Under the pieces are notes generated by a model. That model did not search any database. It worked only from the letters and a program-made list of their open reading frames with translations, and was not told where the DNA came from. A stretch of 38,236 nt of DNA from an uncultured Clostridia bacterium (GTDB taxonomy: Bacteria; Bacillota; Clostridia; Lachnospirales; CAG-274): positions 1 through 38,236 of the forward strand of contig CANQXR010000024.1 of NCBI GenBank assembly GCA_947627855.1. Reading direction: 5' to 3'. Shown here one piece after another: positions 25,400 to 34,532 of the stretch; within the stretch, counting starts at the first letter, position 1; every line of letters starts with the position of its first letter. A program made the translations under genes and the position numbers.

Positions 25400-25428
25400 T
25401 TTACAAGGTGGGGAAAATGTGGTATAAT
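25400..25428 (+). promoter_or_regulatory. Promoter of the trmH-polA operon
   Basis: TTTACA (25400-25405) and TATAAT (25423-25428) are 17 bp apart. Transcription would begin near 25435, which rules out starts further upstream for the first gene. Confidence 0.7.
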
Positions 25429-25464
25429 AAAATGGATAGATTGTATTGTTCGGAGGTTGAGGGC

Positions 25465-26250
25465 GTGATTGAGAGCAGAGGGAACAGGATATTCAGGGAG
25501 CTTGTCAGGCTCAGAGAAAAAAGGGGCAGGGATAAGAGCGGGCTTTTCTTCTGCGAGGGAGAAAGGCTTGTCAGAAGTATTCCGGAAAATATAATAAAAT
25601 ATTATGTTTTCAGAGAATCAGTTGAGGACGGATTTATTGAAGGCTTTGATACAAAGGGATTTCCTGTGTATATTTTTTCCGACAGGCTTTTCAGAGAGGT
25701 CAGCGATACGGTAAGCTCTCAGGGGGTTATCTGCGTATGTGAAAAGCCCGTTGCCGACATGGGCGATATTTTTACAAAAAAGCCCGAATTCATAATTGTC
25801 TGTGAGGACATACAGGACCCCGGCAATATGGGGACTGTTATACGCACTGCCGATGCAGGCGGCGCAGGCGGTGTCATACTCACAAAGGGCTGCGTTGACG
25901 TATACAGTCCAAAGGTTCTGAGAAGTGCAATGGGGTCTGTATTCAATCTGCCTGTTGTGACGGGAGCGGACGCAGGGGCTGTTACCGAGCTTTTGAAAAG
26001 CAAGGGAATACTGACTCTTTCCGCACATCTCAGGGGGACTTTGACGCCCTATGAGGTCAATCTTAAATTGCCTGTGGCAATATATGTGGGCAACGAGGCA
26101 AACGGGCTCAGGGCGGAAACCGCAGAGAAAACGGATATGCTTATACGGCTGCCCATCATAGGCGGTGCGGAATCGCTGAATGCTTCCGTTGCCTGCGGAA
26201 TACTGATTTATGAGGTTGTAAGGCAGAGGGGCGGATATGAAAAGATATGA
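25465..26250 (+). CDS. TrmH/SpoU-family RNA 2'-O-methyltransferase
   Basis: The 261-residue product has an N-terminal SpoU substrate-binding-like domain (about 1-95) and a C-terminal SPOUT knot (about 105-261). The family motifs are present: motif 1 around EDIQDPGNMGTVIRTADA, motif 2 YVGNEANGL and motif 3 IGGAESLNASVACGI. It should transfer a methyl group from S-adenosylmethionine to a ribose in rRNA or tRNA; the target base is unknown. The start is GTG 25465, eight bases after GGAGG (25452-25456). An in-frame ATG 64 codons upstream lies before the promoter and is rejected. The stop overlaps the next gene by 14 bp, so the two are translationally coupled. Confidence 0.88.
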   Translation: MIESRGNRIFRELVRLREKRGRDKSGLFFCEGERLVRSIPENIIKYYVFRESVEDGFIEGFDTKGFPVYIFSDRLFREVSDTVSSQGVICVCEKPVADMGDIFTKKPEFIIVCEDIQDPGNMGTVIRTADAGGAGGVILTKGCVDVYSPKVLRSAMGSVFNLPVVTGADAGAVTELLKSKGILTLSAHLRGTLTPYEVNLKLPVAIYVGNEANGLRAETAEKTDMLIRLPIIGGAESLNASVACGILIYEVVRQRGGYEKI

Positions 26251-26581
26251 TATTGAAAAATTCTGCAAAGGTCTTGAAAAAGGACTTGACTGCAGCGAAT
26301 ATGCTTTAAGGCTGCACATAGCATTTCCCGAGGGGGACGTATTGTGCTTCAGACTGAAGGACAGACCCTTGTTTGCCGCAAATATGGAGGGAACGGACAA
26401 GGGCTGGGAATATTACTGTCACTATGTTTTTGTATGTGACGGCGATGTCTATGACGTTCTGCACAACAACATAGGCATAGAGCTTGACAGATATGCAAAG
26501 TGGCTCGGAAGTGTAAACGGCGGCAATATCAGCGTGGATCCGGAGCGCAGCTCATGCGTATTCGGGCTGCCTGTGCTTTAA
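26237..26581 (+). CDS. Conserved-looking 114-residue protein of unknown function
   Basis: This small soluble protein overlaps the methyltransferase gene by 14 bp and has AGAGGG six bases before its ATG. It is mixed alpha/beta, with a central aromatic stretch (KGWEYYCHYVFVCDGDVYDVLH, about 54-75) and no signal peptide. No motif I know was found. Its tight packing between trmH and the deaminase gene shows it belongs to the operon, but gives no direct hint of function. Confidence 0.7.
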   Translation: MKRYDIEKFCKGLEKGLDCSEYALRLHIAFPEGDVLCFRLKDRPLFAANMEGTDKGWEYYCHYVFVCDGDVYDVLHNNIGIELDRYAKWLGSVNGGNISVDPERSSCVFGLPVL

Positions 26582-26593
26582 GGGGGGTATAAA

Positions 26594-27052
26594 ATGGAAA
26601 GAATAAGCTGGAACGAGTATTTTATGGAGATGGCGGAGCTTGCAAGCAGGCGTTCGACCTGTTTAAGACGCAAGGTCGGGGCTGTGATAGTAAAGGACAA
26701 CCAAGTCCTTGCCACAGGCTATAACGGAGCGCCCAAGGGGCTTGCAAACTGCTGTGATTTAGGGACTTGTCTGCGCAGAGAGCTTAAAGTACCCAGCGGT
26801 CAGCGCCACGAGCTTTGCAGAGCTGTACACGCCGAAGCAAACGCAATAACTCAGTGCGCCGTAAACGGGGTTTCATGCAAGGGTGCTGTGCTTTATGTCA
26901 CGGATTCGCCCTGTGTTATGTGTCTTAAACAGCTCATAAATGCCGGAATTGTGAAGATATACGCAAAACACATATATCCCGACAGACTGAGCGAGGATAT
27001 GCTTATGCAAAGCAATATAGAGCTTATAAAATTCTCCGGAAAAGAGGACTGA
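26594..27052 (+). CDS. Deoxycytidylate (dCMP) deaminase, ComEB-like
   Basis: This 152-residue enzyme of the zinc-dependent cytidine/deoxycytidylate deaminase family should convert dCMP to dUMP, feeding thymidylate synthesis. The zinc and proton-shuttle motifs are intact: HAEAN (residues 79-83) and PCVMC (about 106-110). N-terminal [19 protein letters not shown] is the usual dCMP-binding strand-loop. An extra Cys-rich stretch (CCDLGTC, residues 53-59) may bind the second zinc seen in ComEB-type enzymes. The ATG follows a G-rich ribosome binding site. It sits directly before polA, four bases apart, in keeping with a nucleotide supply role. Confidence 0.93.
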   Translation: MERISWNEYFMEMAELASRRSTCLRRKVGAVIVKDNQVLATGYNGAPKGLANCCDLGTCLRRELKVPSGQRHELCRAVHAEANAITQCAVNGVSCKGAVLYVTDSPCVMCLKQLINAGIVKIYAKHIYPDRLSEDMLMQSNIELIKFSGKED

Positions 27053-27055
27053 TTT

Positions 27056-29716
27056 ATGGACAAAATAATTCTTATTGACGGAAACAGCATAATAAACAGA
27101 GCCTTCTATGCTCTGCCTGTTCTGACAAACAAAAACGGTGACTATACAAACGGTGTGTACGGTTTTTTTACCATACTCTTTAAATTTATAAATGAAGAAA
27201 AGCCTACACATATAGGGGTTGCCTTTGACGTTCATGCTCCTACGTTCAGACACAAGGCATATGAGGAATATAAGGGCACAAGAAAGCCTATGCCGGAGGA
27301 GCTTCGTCCGCAGATACCCCTTCTCAAAGAGCTGCTGAAGAAAATGAATATAGCGGTATGCGAAAAGGAGGGCTTCGAGGCTGACGATATACTGGGTACT
27401 CTTGCAAGGCGCAGCGAGGCAGCGGGACTTTTGCCGGTTGTTGTTTCCGGCGACAGGGACCTTTTGCAGATAGCTACTGACGTTACAAAAATAAGAATAC
27501 CCAAAACAAAGGGCTTCGGAACAGAGGTCGAGGATTTTTACGCCAAAGACGTTTTTGAAAAATACGGCGTTTCCCCACAGGAATTCATAGAGGTAAAGGC
27601 TCTTATGGGCGATTCCTCCGACAATGTACCCGGAGTACCCTCCATAGGCGAAAAAACAGCGATTAAAATTATACAGAAGTACAAAACCGTAGAAAACGCC
27701 ATCGAAAACGCCTCTGAGATAAAGCCGGCAAGGGCGGCGGAAAACCTTGGTAAGTTCAGAGAGCAGGCAATGATGAGCAAATTCCTTGTTACCATAAACA
27801 CAGATGTTCCTGTTGAGTGGGATATTGAGGATTTCAGAATAAAGGATATGTTCAACAAAGATGCAGGGCACGCCTTTGCCTATAATGATTTTAAAAGCCT
27901 TTTGCCTATGTTTGAAACCGATGACAGGGAAAGCAAAAGAGGAAATGTCCGCACTGTAAAAACCAGAGAGGACGCCGCTGCGCTTGCAAAAGAGCTTAAG
28001 GGGCTTTGCGCCTACAAAACCATTATGGACGGCGGAGTGTTCTGCGGCTGTGCCTTTGCCGACGGCGACGGCAATATTTCCGTTGTGCTTACGGAAACGG
28101 AAATAAATCTTGTGGACGATATGCTTTCGGAAGATGAATTTATTGAAATATTCGGGGATTTTTTCGGGGGAAATGTCAAAAAGCTAACCTATGATGTAAA
28201 AAGCGACATAGTACATTTCAAAAATAAAATGGAAATAAACAATGTAGCCTTTGACAGCATACTTGGAGCCTATATTCTCGACCCCTCCGCCTCCTCATAT
28301 GAGTACAATGAGGTGGCATACAACTATCTCGGCATAAGTCTGCCCTCTCTTGAGGACATATTCGGAAAGGGAAAAAGCCGCACGCCTTTTTACAATGCAG
28401 AGGAGGAAAAGCTTGTTTCGGCGTTTTCCGACTTCGTTTATGTTATAGCAAAATCCTACAATATTATAAATGACAGAATAAAGGAAAGCGGACAGGAATG
28501 GCTTTATTATGAGGTGGAGCTGCCCCTTGCCTATGTTCTTGCGGATATGGAATGTGTGGGAATGAAAATAGACAGGGAAGAGCTTATTGCTTTTTCGGGC
28601 AGGCTCGATGAAAAGCTTTCACAGATCCAGAAGGATATATATTGGCTTGCAGGTGAGGAGTTCAATATAAATTCTCCCAAACAGCTCAGCATAATACTTT
28701 TTGAAAAGCTGGGACTCAAGGGCGGAAAAAAGACAAAGACAGGCTGGTCTACCTCTGCCGATGTGCTTGAAAAGCTGAAGGACAAGGACGAAATCGTTGA
28801 AAAGATATTATCTTACAGAACCTACGCAAAGCTTAAATCAACCTATTGTGACGGACTTCTTGCAGTGCTTGACAAAAAAACCGACAGGGTATATTCCACC
28901 TTCCATCAGACTATCACCGCAACAGGCAGAATAAGCTCTGCGGAGCCGAACCTCCAGAACATACCCATAAAGCTGGAGCTTGGGCGGCTGCTCAGAAAGG
29001 CTTTCATACCCTCATCGGAGGATTATGTTTTTGCAGACGGGGATTACTCACAGATAGAGCTGAGAGTGCTTGCCCATCTTTCCGGTGACGAAACCCTTAT
29101 AAACGCATTCATAAACGGGGAAGATATACACAGGCTCACAGCATCTCAGGCCTTCGGCATACCCTATGACGAGGTTACTCCTGCTCAGAGATCCAACGCA
29201 AAGGCTGTCAATTTCGGCATAGTATATGGCATAAGCGCATTTGCATTAAGTGAAGATCTTAAAATATCAAGAGCCGAGGCGCAGAAGTATATTGACGGAT
29301 ATTTTGAAAAATATCCCGGAATAAAGGTATTTATGGACAACTGCGTCAGATCCGCAAAGGAAAAGGGCTATTCGGTAACAATGTTCAACAGGATAAGAAA
29401 AATACCCGAACTTTCCGCAGGCAATTTCAATCTGAGAAGCTTCGGTGAAAGAGTTGCCATGAATGCCCCCATACAGGGAACGGCGGCGGATATTATAAAG
29501 CTTGCAATGATAAAAATATGGCGCAGGCTCCGTGCCGAGGGGCTTAAATCAAGACTTCTTCTGCAGGTGCATGACGAGCTTCTTATAGAAGCGCATAAGG
29601 ACGAGGTGGAGTATGTAAACCGACTGCTAAAGGAAGAAATGGAAAATGCAGTCAGGCTGAGCGTGCCTCTGAGCGTTGACGTACACAACGGAAGAAACTG
29701 GTATGAGGTTAAATAA
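27056..29716 (+). CDS. polA: DNA polymerase I (5' nuclease active, proofreading site lost)
   Basis: This 886-residue polymerase fills gaps and removes RNA primers. The N-terminal 5' nuclease domain (about 1-290) has its Asp clusters (LIDGNSIINRAFYAL, EADDILGTLA, VSGDRDLLQ, GDSSDNVPG). The middle domain (about 300-480) has the 3'-5' exonuclease fold, but the DxE of motif I is absent and the Tyr-x3-Asp of motif III is not recognisable. It should be inactive for proofreading, as in Bacillus PolA. The polymerase domain (about 500-886) has motif A DYSQIELR (about 663), O-helix RSNAKAVNFGIVYG and motif C VHDEL (about 838). It starts four bases after the deaminase stop and abuts coaE without a gap. 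Confidence 0.97.
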   Translation: MDKIILIDGNSIINRAFYALPVLTNKNGDYTNGVYGFFTILFKFINEEKPTHIGVAFDVHAPTFRHKAYEEYKGTRKPMPEELRPQIPLLKELLKKMNIAVCEKEGFEADDILGTLARRSEAAGLLPVVVSGDRDLLQIATDVTKIRIPKTKGFGTEVEDFYAKDVFEKYGVSPQEFIEVKALMGDSSDNVPGVPSIGEKTAIKIIQKYKTVENAIENASEIKPARAAENLGKFREQAMMSKFLVTINTDVPVEWDIEDFRIKDMFNKDAGHAFAYNDFKSLLPMFETDDRESKRGNVRTVKTREDAAALAKELKGLCAYKTIMDGGVFCGCAFADGDGNISVVLTETEINLVDDMLSEDEFIEIFGDFFGGNVKKLTYDVKSDIVHFKNKMEINNVAFDSILGAYILDPSASSYEYNEVAYNYLGISLPSLEDIFGKGKSRTPFYNAEEEKLVSAFSDFVYVIAKSYNIINDRIKESGQEWLYYEVELPLAYVLADMECVGMKIDREELIAFSGRLDEKLSQIQKDIYWLAGEEFNINSPKQLSIILFEKLGLKGGKKTKTGWSTSADVLEKLKDKDEIVEKILSYRTYAKLKSTYCDGLLAVLDKKTDRVYSTFHQTITATGRISSAEPNLQNIPIKLELGRLLRKAFIPSSEDYVFADGDYSQIELRVLAHLSGDETLINAFINGEDIHRLTASQAFGIPYDEVTPAQRSNAKAVNFGIVYGISAFALSEDLKISRAEAQKYIDGYFEKYPGIKVFMDNCVRSAKEKGYSVTMFNRIRKIPELSAGNFNLRSFGERVAMNAPIQGTAADIIKLAMIKIWRRLRAEGLKSRLLLQVHDELLIEAHKDEVEYVNRLLKEEMENAVRLSVPLSVDVHNGRNWYEVK

Positions 29717-30352
29717 ATGAAAATTATAGGACTTACAGGGGGCAGCGGCGCAGGAAAAACCACAGCTGCCGCCGTCCTCGGAGAATGCGGCTTTTTTACG
29801 ATAGACTGTGACAGAATTGCTCACGAAGTCATAATGCCGGAAAAGGAAGCATATAAAAGGATAGTTTCATTTTTCGGAGATGCCGTTGTTTCCCCCGACA
29901 AAACCATAAACCGCCGTATTCTGGGCGAAATAGTGTTTTCCGACAGACAAAAGCTCAGAAGGCTTGAGGAAATAACTCATTTTTATATAAAACAGGAGGT
30001 TTTGCGCCTGATAGAAAAGGCAAGGGAGGAAAACGCAGCGGCGGCTGTCATAGATGCGCCTTTGCTTGTTCAGACAGGGCTTGACAGGCTCTGCGATGAA
30101 ATATGGCTTGTATATGCAAAGCCGGAGGTCAGGCTCGGAAGGCTTGCCAAAAGGGACGGGCTTGACGAAAAACAGCTCAGAAAAAGACTTGAAAATCAGA
30201 CAGGCTTTGAAGAGCTTAAAAAAACTGCCGATGTAGTAATAGATACAGGCAGTATTGACATGGAAGAAATGAAAAATATAATTATAAAATATGCTGAAAA
30301 ATATAAAGGAGAACGGATATGCGATCAAGAAGCAAAATCGGAATATTTCTGA
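29717..30352 (+). CDS. coaE: Dephospho-CoA kinase
   Basis: CoaE performs the last step of coenzyme A synthesis, phosphorylating the 3' hydroxyl of dephospho-CoA with ATP. The 211-residue protein starts with the P-loop GLTGGSGAGKTT (residues 5-16), followed by the DCDRIAHEV motif and the DAPLLVQTGLD segment. Length and order agree with the family. The ATG follows the polA stop directly, so translation is coupled. The last 34 bp overlap the lytic transglycosylase gene. The polA-coaE-lytic transglycosylase order is common in Clostridia. Confidence 0.95.
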   Translation: MKIIGLTGGSGAGKTTAAAVLGECGFFTIDCDRIAHEVIMPEKEAYKRIVSFFGDAVVSPDKTINRRILGEIVFSDRQKLRRLEEITHFYIKQEVLRLIEKAREENAAAAVIDAPLLVQTGLDRLCDEIWLVYAKPEVRLGRLAKRDGLDEKQLRKRLENQTGFEELKKTADVVIDTGSIDMEEMKNIIIKYAEKYKGERICDQEAKSEYF

Positions 30353-30876
30353 TTTCGGCTGTGTTGTTTGTTCTGGGCGCAGCATGGGTCTTTCTGAGCT
30401 GTTATCCCCTCAGATATCCCGAACTGATATATGAATATTCACATAAATACGATTTGCCGCCGGAGGCAGTGTGTTCGGTTATAAAAACCGAAAGCGGATT
30501 CAGAACGGAAGCAACCTCACGGGCAGGAGCGAAAGGACTTATGCAGCTTATGGAGAGCACTGCCGACTGGGCGGCAGACGAGGTCGGCATGGAGGACTAT
30601 TCATACGATAAAATAACAAATCCCGAAGTCAACATAGAGCTTGGCTGTTGGCTTCTCAGCAGTCTTATAAAAAAATATGACGGAGATTTTGAAAAGGCAC
30701 TTTGCGCATATAACGCAGGAAGCGGAAATGTGGACAGATGGCTCAGCGGCGAGGAGAGCGGCAGACTTGACGCTATTCCCTTTTCGGAAACAGAGGCTTA
30801 TTTATGTAAGGTAAAGCGGCATATGACAGCCTACAAGCTGATTTTATCTGTTATCGGAGGAAAATATGAGGTTTAG
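30319..30876 (+). CDS. Membrane-anchored lytic transglycosylase (Slt-type)
   Basis: The 185-residue protein has an N-terminal membrane anchor (about 7-27). An SLT lysozyme-like domain (about 35-185) has the catalytic Glu in KTESGF (about residue 58), followed by GAKGLMQLM and the CAYNAGSG motif. It should cut peptidoglycan between N-acetylmuramic acid and N-acetylglucosamine, producing 1,6-anhydro ends, on the outer face of the membrane. AAGGAG (30306-30311) lies seven bases before the ATG inside the end of coaE. It overlaps the following lipoprotein gene by 11 bp, so the three genes are tightly coupled. Confidence 0.93.
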   Translation: MRSRSKIGIFLISAVLFVLGAAWVFLSCYPLRYPELIYEYSHKYDLPPEAVCSVIKTESGFRTEATSRAGAKGLMQLMESTADWAADEVGMEDYSYDKITNPEVNIELGCWLLSSLIKKYDGDFEKALCAYNAGSGNVDRWLSGEESGRLDAIPFSETEAYLCKVKRHMTAYKLILSVIGGKYEV

Positions 30877-32422
30877 AAATTTTATTGCTTTGCTTTTGAT
30901 ATTTCTTTGCGGCTGCGGCTCTGTTCCACAGGAAGATGCGGCTGCGGACGACACTGCAAAGCTTGCCGTTATTGACAAAAAACAGCGTGAGGGAACGCAG
31001 AGGGAGCTTGTTGTTTCAATGAGAAAGCCCCTTACCCTTAATCCTCTGCTAAACGAGGATTCAACGGTTGATGCAGCCCTGAAGCTTATATATGAGCCGC
31101 TTTTCAATATAAGCGAGGAGCAGAGCGTCATTCCGAACATAGGGGAGAGCTATACGCTTTCTCCCGACGGAATGCAGCTTACCGTGCGCATAAAAGAGGG
31201 ACTTAAGTGGCATGACGGAGAGCCGATCGGTGCAGACGATATAGTATACAGTCTGGACACCATAGAGAGAGCGTCCGAAAGCTCCGTATATAAGGGCTGC
31301 GCAGCCAATGTGTCGGACTATGAAGCCGTTGACAGGCTTACGGCAGTCATATATTATAATTCGCCTTATTCGATGGCGGCGTATAATCTCTGCTTTCCCC
31401 TTATCCCGGAGCACTATTTCGGAAATGAGGACGACGACAGTCTGAATCCTCTTGGCGATGGGGCATACAGCCTTGTGGATTATGACACAAAGGAGTACAG
31501 GCTTACAAGGGCACAGGGCATAAACGGTACGCCCAAAATAGAGAACGCAAAAATAATAATCTCCCCCGACAGGGAAACCGACTATGATGCCTTTGAGCAT
31601 GGCATAACATCGGTTCTTGATACAAATGATTCCGGGTGGTTCGGGCGTTTTTCGGGGGGCGACTTCGGAAAAGCTCCATATTCAACAAACTGCTTTGAAT
31701 ATCTGGGCTTTAACAACCAGAAGGAAATGTTTAAAAACCAGACTCTCAGACAGGCCATAGCCTACGCCGTAAACAGGGAAGAAATAGCAGAGGACATATA
31801 TATGAACAATATGGACGTTTCTCTTACGCCTGTAAATCCCACGGCATATATGAGCAATGAGGAAAGCACTGCTTCATATGACTACGACCCCGATGAAGCC
31901 CTAAGAACTCTTTGGTCGGCGGGGCTTTCGCCATACAACTTTGCCTTTTCCATTCTTGTGAATGAAGAAAATGCGGAAAGAACGGAAACAGCGGAAATTA
32001 TAGCGGAGGATCTCAACAGGCTCGGAATGAAGGTAACTGTGATAAAAAAGCCCTTCGAGGAATATTCGGAGCTTATAAACGCCGATGATTTTGATGTGTT
32101 TATAGGCGGAACCGACTTCAGATGCGGCTTTGATCTGAGGGAATTCCTGCTTTCGTCCTCTGTCTATTCGGGCACAAATTATGTGAATTTCAGCGACAAA
32201 ACAATGGACACTCTTCTGGACGCCGAAATCGGAGCAATAGGTCAGGAGGCGCAGAAAGCAGCGCTTAAGGACGTGGAAAGGTATATTTCCCTCCAGCTTC
32301 CCATAATAGGCATAGGCTTCAGAAACGGCGCTCTGCTCACCGCATCGGATATTTCGGGAGTTACCATACCATATGTAAACAACTGCTTTGCAGGCGTGGA
32401 AAGATGGAGTTTTGAGGAGTAA
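30866..32422 (+). CDS. Oligopeptide-type ABC transporter substrate-binding lipoprotein (family 5)
   Basis: The 518-residue protein has a type II signal peptide ending in a lipobox-like LCGC (lipidated Cys near residue 17). The rest is a family 5 extracellular solute-binding domain of the OppA/DppA kind. Recognisable segments are LTLNPLL, IYEPLFNI, LSPDGMQLTVRIKEGLKWHDGEPI (about 105-128) and, later, LRQAIAYAVNREEI (about 293-306). It should bind peptides or similar solutes outside the cell. No permease or ATPase genes lie next to it, so it may serve a transporter encoded elsewhere or have a sensing role. GGAGG lies five bases before the ATG. It is the longest non-housekeeping member of the polA operon. 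Confidence 0.9.
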   Translation: MRFRNFIALLLIFLCGCGSVPQEDAAADDTAKLAVIDKKQREGTQRELVVSMRKPLTLNPLLNEDSTVDAALKLIYEPLFNISEEQSVIPNIGESYTLSPDGMQLTVRIKEGLKWHDGEPIGADDIVYSLDTIERASESSVYKGCAANVSDYEAVDRLTAVIYYNSPYSMAAYNLCFPLIPEHYFGNEDDDSLNPLGDGAYSLVDYDTKEYRLTRAQGINGTPKIENAKIIISPDRETDYDAFEHGITSVLDTNDSGWFGRFSGGDFGKAPYSTNCFEYLGFNNQKEMFKNQTLRQAIAYAVNREEIAEDIYMNNMDVSLTPVNPTAYMSNEESTASYDYDPDEALRTLWSAGLSPYNFAFSILVNEENAERTETAEIIAEDLNRLGMKVTVIKKPFEEYSELINADDFDVFIGGTDFRCGFDLREFLLSSSVYSGTNYVNFSDKTMDTLLDAEIGAIGQEAQKAALKDVERYISLQLPIIGIGFRNGALLTASDISGVTIPYVNNCFAGVERWSFEE

Positions 32423-32465
32423 TTTCCGCACAGAGGGAGTATGTACCCCAAGGAGATGTTAGTGT

Positions 32466-33368
32466 ATGATAAAAAAGAATTATCTGACAGGAAATATTGT
32501 TTACTATGCCGAAGAAAGACTTAATCGTCCCCATAGCCGCACAGAGGCGGAAAGCTATAAGGACAACAGGGAAGGCTGTCCCTTTTGCCCCGAAAACAGC
32601 CATATGACGCCGGATCCGGTGTATGACGACGGCATAATAAGGATCGTGCCCAATCTGTACCCCTTTTTGTCGGAAAAGGACGGTTCGGGCTGTCACGAGG
32701 TTGTGATAGATACAAAAAACCATTATGAGAATATATGCGACTATTCGCCAGAGCATATGTATCAGCTTTTAAAGGCGCTGAAAACAAGAAGTCTTGAGCT
32801 TGAAAAGCAAAGCGGCATAAAATATATACAGATATTCAAAAACAGCGGACTGAGCGCAGGAGCAAGCCTTTATCATTCCCATTGGCAGATAGGGGCGCAG
32901 ACCATTGTTCCGCCGAAAATAGAATATATGCTTGATGCGGCGGAAAAATTTGAAAATGAAAACGGAGCAAGCCTGTTCTGTTCCCGCGAGAAATATATAG
33001 ACCTTTATGAAAATAACTTTTTCAGACTTGCCGTGCCCGATGATGGACTGTTTACATATGAAACGCACATCATCTCAAAGACAGGCAGACCTTCCCTGAC
33101 AGAGCTTGAAAACAGCGAGCTGGAGGAGTTGGGGGATATTCTCCACAGACAGCTTAATATGTACAGAAAACTCGACAAGGGACTTTGCTATAACATCTGC
33201 TTTTTCAGCGCACCCAAAGCAATGCGCCCTGCCGCCGGATTTGCATTTTTCACACAGCTTATTCCCCGACTTGGCAATATGGCAGGCTTTGAATTCTCCA
33301 CAGGCTGCTACATAAACTCCGCATTGCCCACCCGAAGCGCCGAAATACTCAAAGCCCTTCTCCACTAA
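32466..33368 (+). CDS. Galactose-1-phosphate uridylyltransferase-like HIT-superfamily enzyme
   Basis: This 300-residue nucleotidyltransferase resembles GalT and the related ADP-glucose phosphorylase-like enzymes. It shows the zinc pair CPFC (about 38-41), the HEVVID strand, and the active-site triad motif HSHWQ (about 138-142), where the central His would carry the nucleotidyl group. A second half domain with FFRLAVPDDG and YETHII repeats the fold. The substrate pair, UDP-glucose/galactose-1-P or another sugar phosphate, is not decided by the sequence, and no other Leloir genes are nearby, so no gene symbol is given. AAGGAG is ten bases before ATG 32466. Confidence 0.8.
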   Translation: MIKKNYLTGNIVYYAEERLNRPHSRTEAESYKDNREGCPFCPENSHMTPDPVYDDGIIRIVPNLYPFLSEKDGSGCHEVVIDTKNHYENICDYSPEHMYQLLKALKTRSLELEKQSGIKYIQIFKNSGLSAGASLYHSHWQIGAQTIVPPKIEYMLDAAEKFENENGASLFCSREKYIDLYENNFFRLAVPDDGLFTYETHIISKTGRPSLTELENSELEELGDILHRQLNMYRKLDKGLCYNICFFSAPKAMRPAAGFAFFTQLIPRLGNMAGFEFSTGCYINSALPTRSAEILKALLH

Positions 33369-33408
33369 ACCCCCACAGACCATAAAAAACATTCAGGAGA
33401 TGCTGCCT

Positions 33409-34452
33409 ATGCCATTCAGAATTATAAGAAACGATATAACAAAAACAGATGCAGAAGCCATTGTAAACGCTGCAAACACCTCACTTCTTCCCGGCGGAGG
33501 AGTATGCGGCGCTATATTTGCGGCGGCAGGATATAAAAAGCTTGAAGCTGCGTGCCGCAAAATCGGACACTGTGATGTCGGCAGTGCAGTTATAACCAAA
33601 GGCTACAATCTCAAAGCAAAATATATAATCCATACTCCGGGACCCGTTTACAGGGACGGAAACCATAACGAGGAAGCTTTGTTGTATTCCTGCTATAAAT
33701 CAAGTCTGGAGCTTGCCAAGAGCAAGAATATAAGCTCAATCGCTTTTCCCCTTATATCATCGGGAATTTACAGCTATCCCAAGGCAGAGGCTCTGAAAAC
33801 GGCAACAAAGGCAATTTCCGATTTTCTTGAAAATAACGAAATGAGAGTATATCTCGTTGTCTACGATAAACAGTCCTTTGAAATAAGCTCAGAGCTGTAC
33901 TCGGAAGTTGAGGAATACATAGACAGAAATTTTGTAAAGCCGGATCATAATAGGCGCATTGTCTGCGATGTCGGCGCATCTATGGATATAGAGCAGAGCA
34001 ATATAAAAAGATACACAGCAAAAAAATCCAATACGCCCAAAAGAAGTTCAGCTCAGTATAAAAAAGACCTCTTCGAGGAAATAAAAAATATTGACGATAT
34101 GTTCAGGGAAATGGATATGTCCTTTTCCGTATACCTTTTAAAGCTTATCACTGACAGCGGCATGACTGATGTTGAAGTTTATAAACGGGCAAATGTAGAC
34201 AGGAAATTGTTTTCCAAGATACGCAGCAATCGTGAATATAAGCCCAGTAAGACCACAGCAGTCGCCTTTGCCATTGCCCTAAGATTAGATATGGACGGCG
34301 CAAAGGATCTGATCGGCAGAGCAGGTTATGCCCTCACACGCAGCAGCAAATTTGACATAGTAATAGAATACTTTATAACACACGGAAATTACAATATTTT
34401 TGAAATAAATGAGGTGTTGTTTTCCTTCGATCTTCCGCTGATCGGCGCATAA
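33409..34452 (+). CDS. Macro-domain protein with C-terminal helical (HTH-like) domain
   Basis: The 347-residue protein has an N-terminal macro domain (about 1-165) with the ADP-ribose-binding parts: AIVNAANTSLLPGGGVCGAI and the ISSGIYSYP loop. Such domains bind ADP-ribose or remove it from proteins or nucleic acids. After a linker of about 70 residues comes a helical domain (about 230-347; FSVYLLKLI, KRANVDRKLFSKIRSN) that resembles a helix-turn-helix repressor-like fold. The upstream ATG at 33400 directly touches AGGAG, so the ATG at 33409, nine bases away, is preferred. It lies 40 bp after the GalT-like gene and 80 bp before the VWA gene, suggesting a functional pair with the latter. Confidence 0.85.
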   Translation: MPFRIIRNDITKTDAEAIVNAANTSLLPGGGVCGAIFAAAGYKKLEAACRKIGHCDVGSAVITKGYNLKAKYIIHTPGPVYRDGNHNEEALLYSCYKSSLELAKSKNISSIAFPLISSGIYSYPKAEALKTATKAISDFLENNEMRVYLVVYDKQSFEISSELYSEVEEYIDRNFVKPDHNRRIVCDVGASMDIEQSNIKRYTAKKSNTPKRSSAQYKKDLFEEIKNIDDMFREMDMSFSVYLLKLITDSGMTDVEVYKRANVDRKLFSKIRSNREYKPSKTTAVAFAIALRLDMDGAKDLIGRAGYALTRSSKFDIVIEYFITHGNYNIFEINEVLFSFDLPLIGA

Positions 34453-34532
34453 AAATGTCGCATGACAGGCGACCCGACTCCCATTCAGATGGTGTATTAT
34501 TAAATCATCAGATGAAAAGGAGGCAGTTTAAA

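Noticed and set aside
25618..26400. Minus-strand 260-codon frame
   Set aside because: It lies opposite the TrmH-like gene, whose motifs are clear, and has no start signal.
26873..27871. Minus-strand 332-codon frame
   Set aside because: It is antisense to the deaminase and polA genes, which carry full catalytic motifs.
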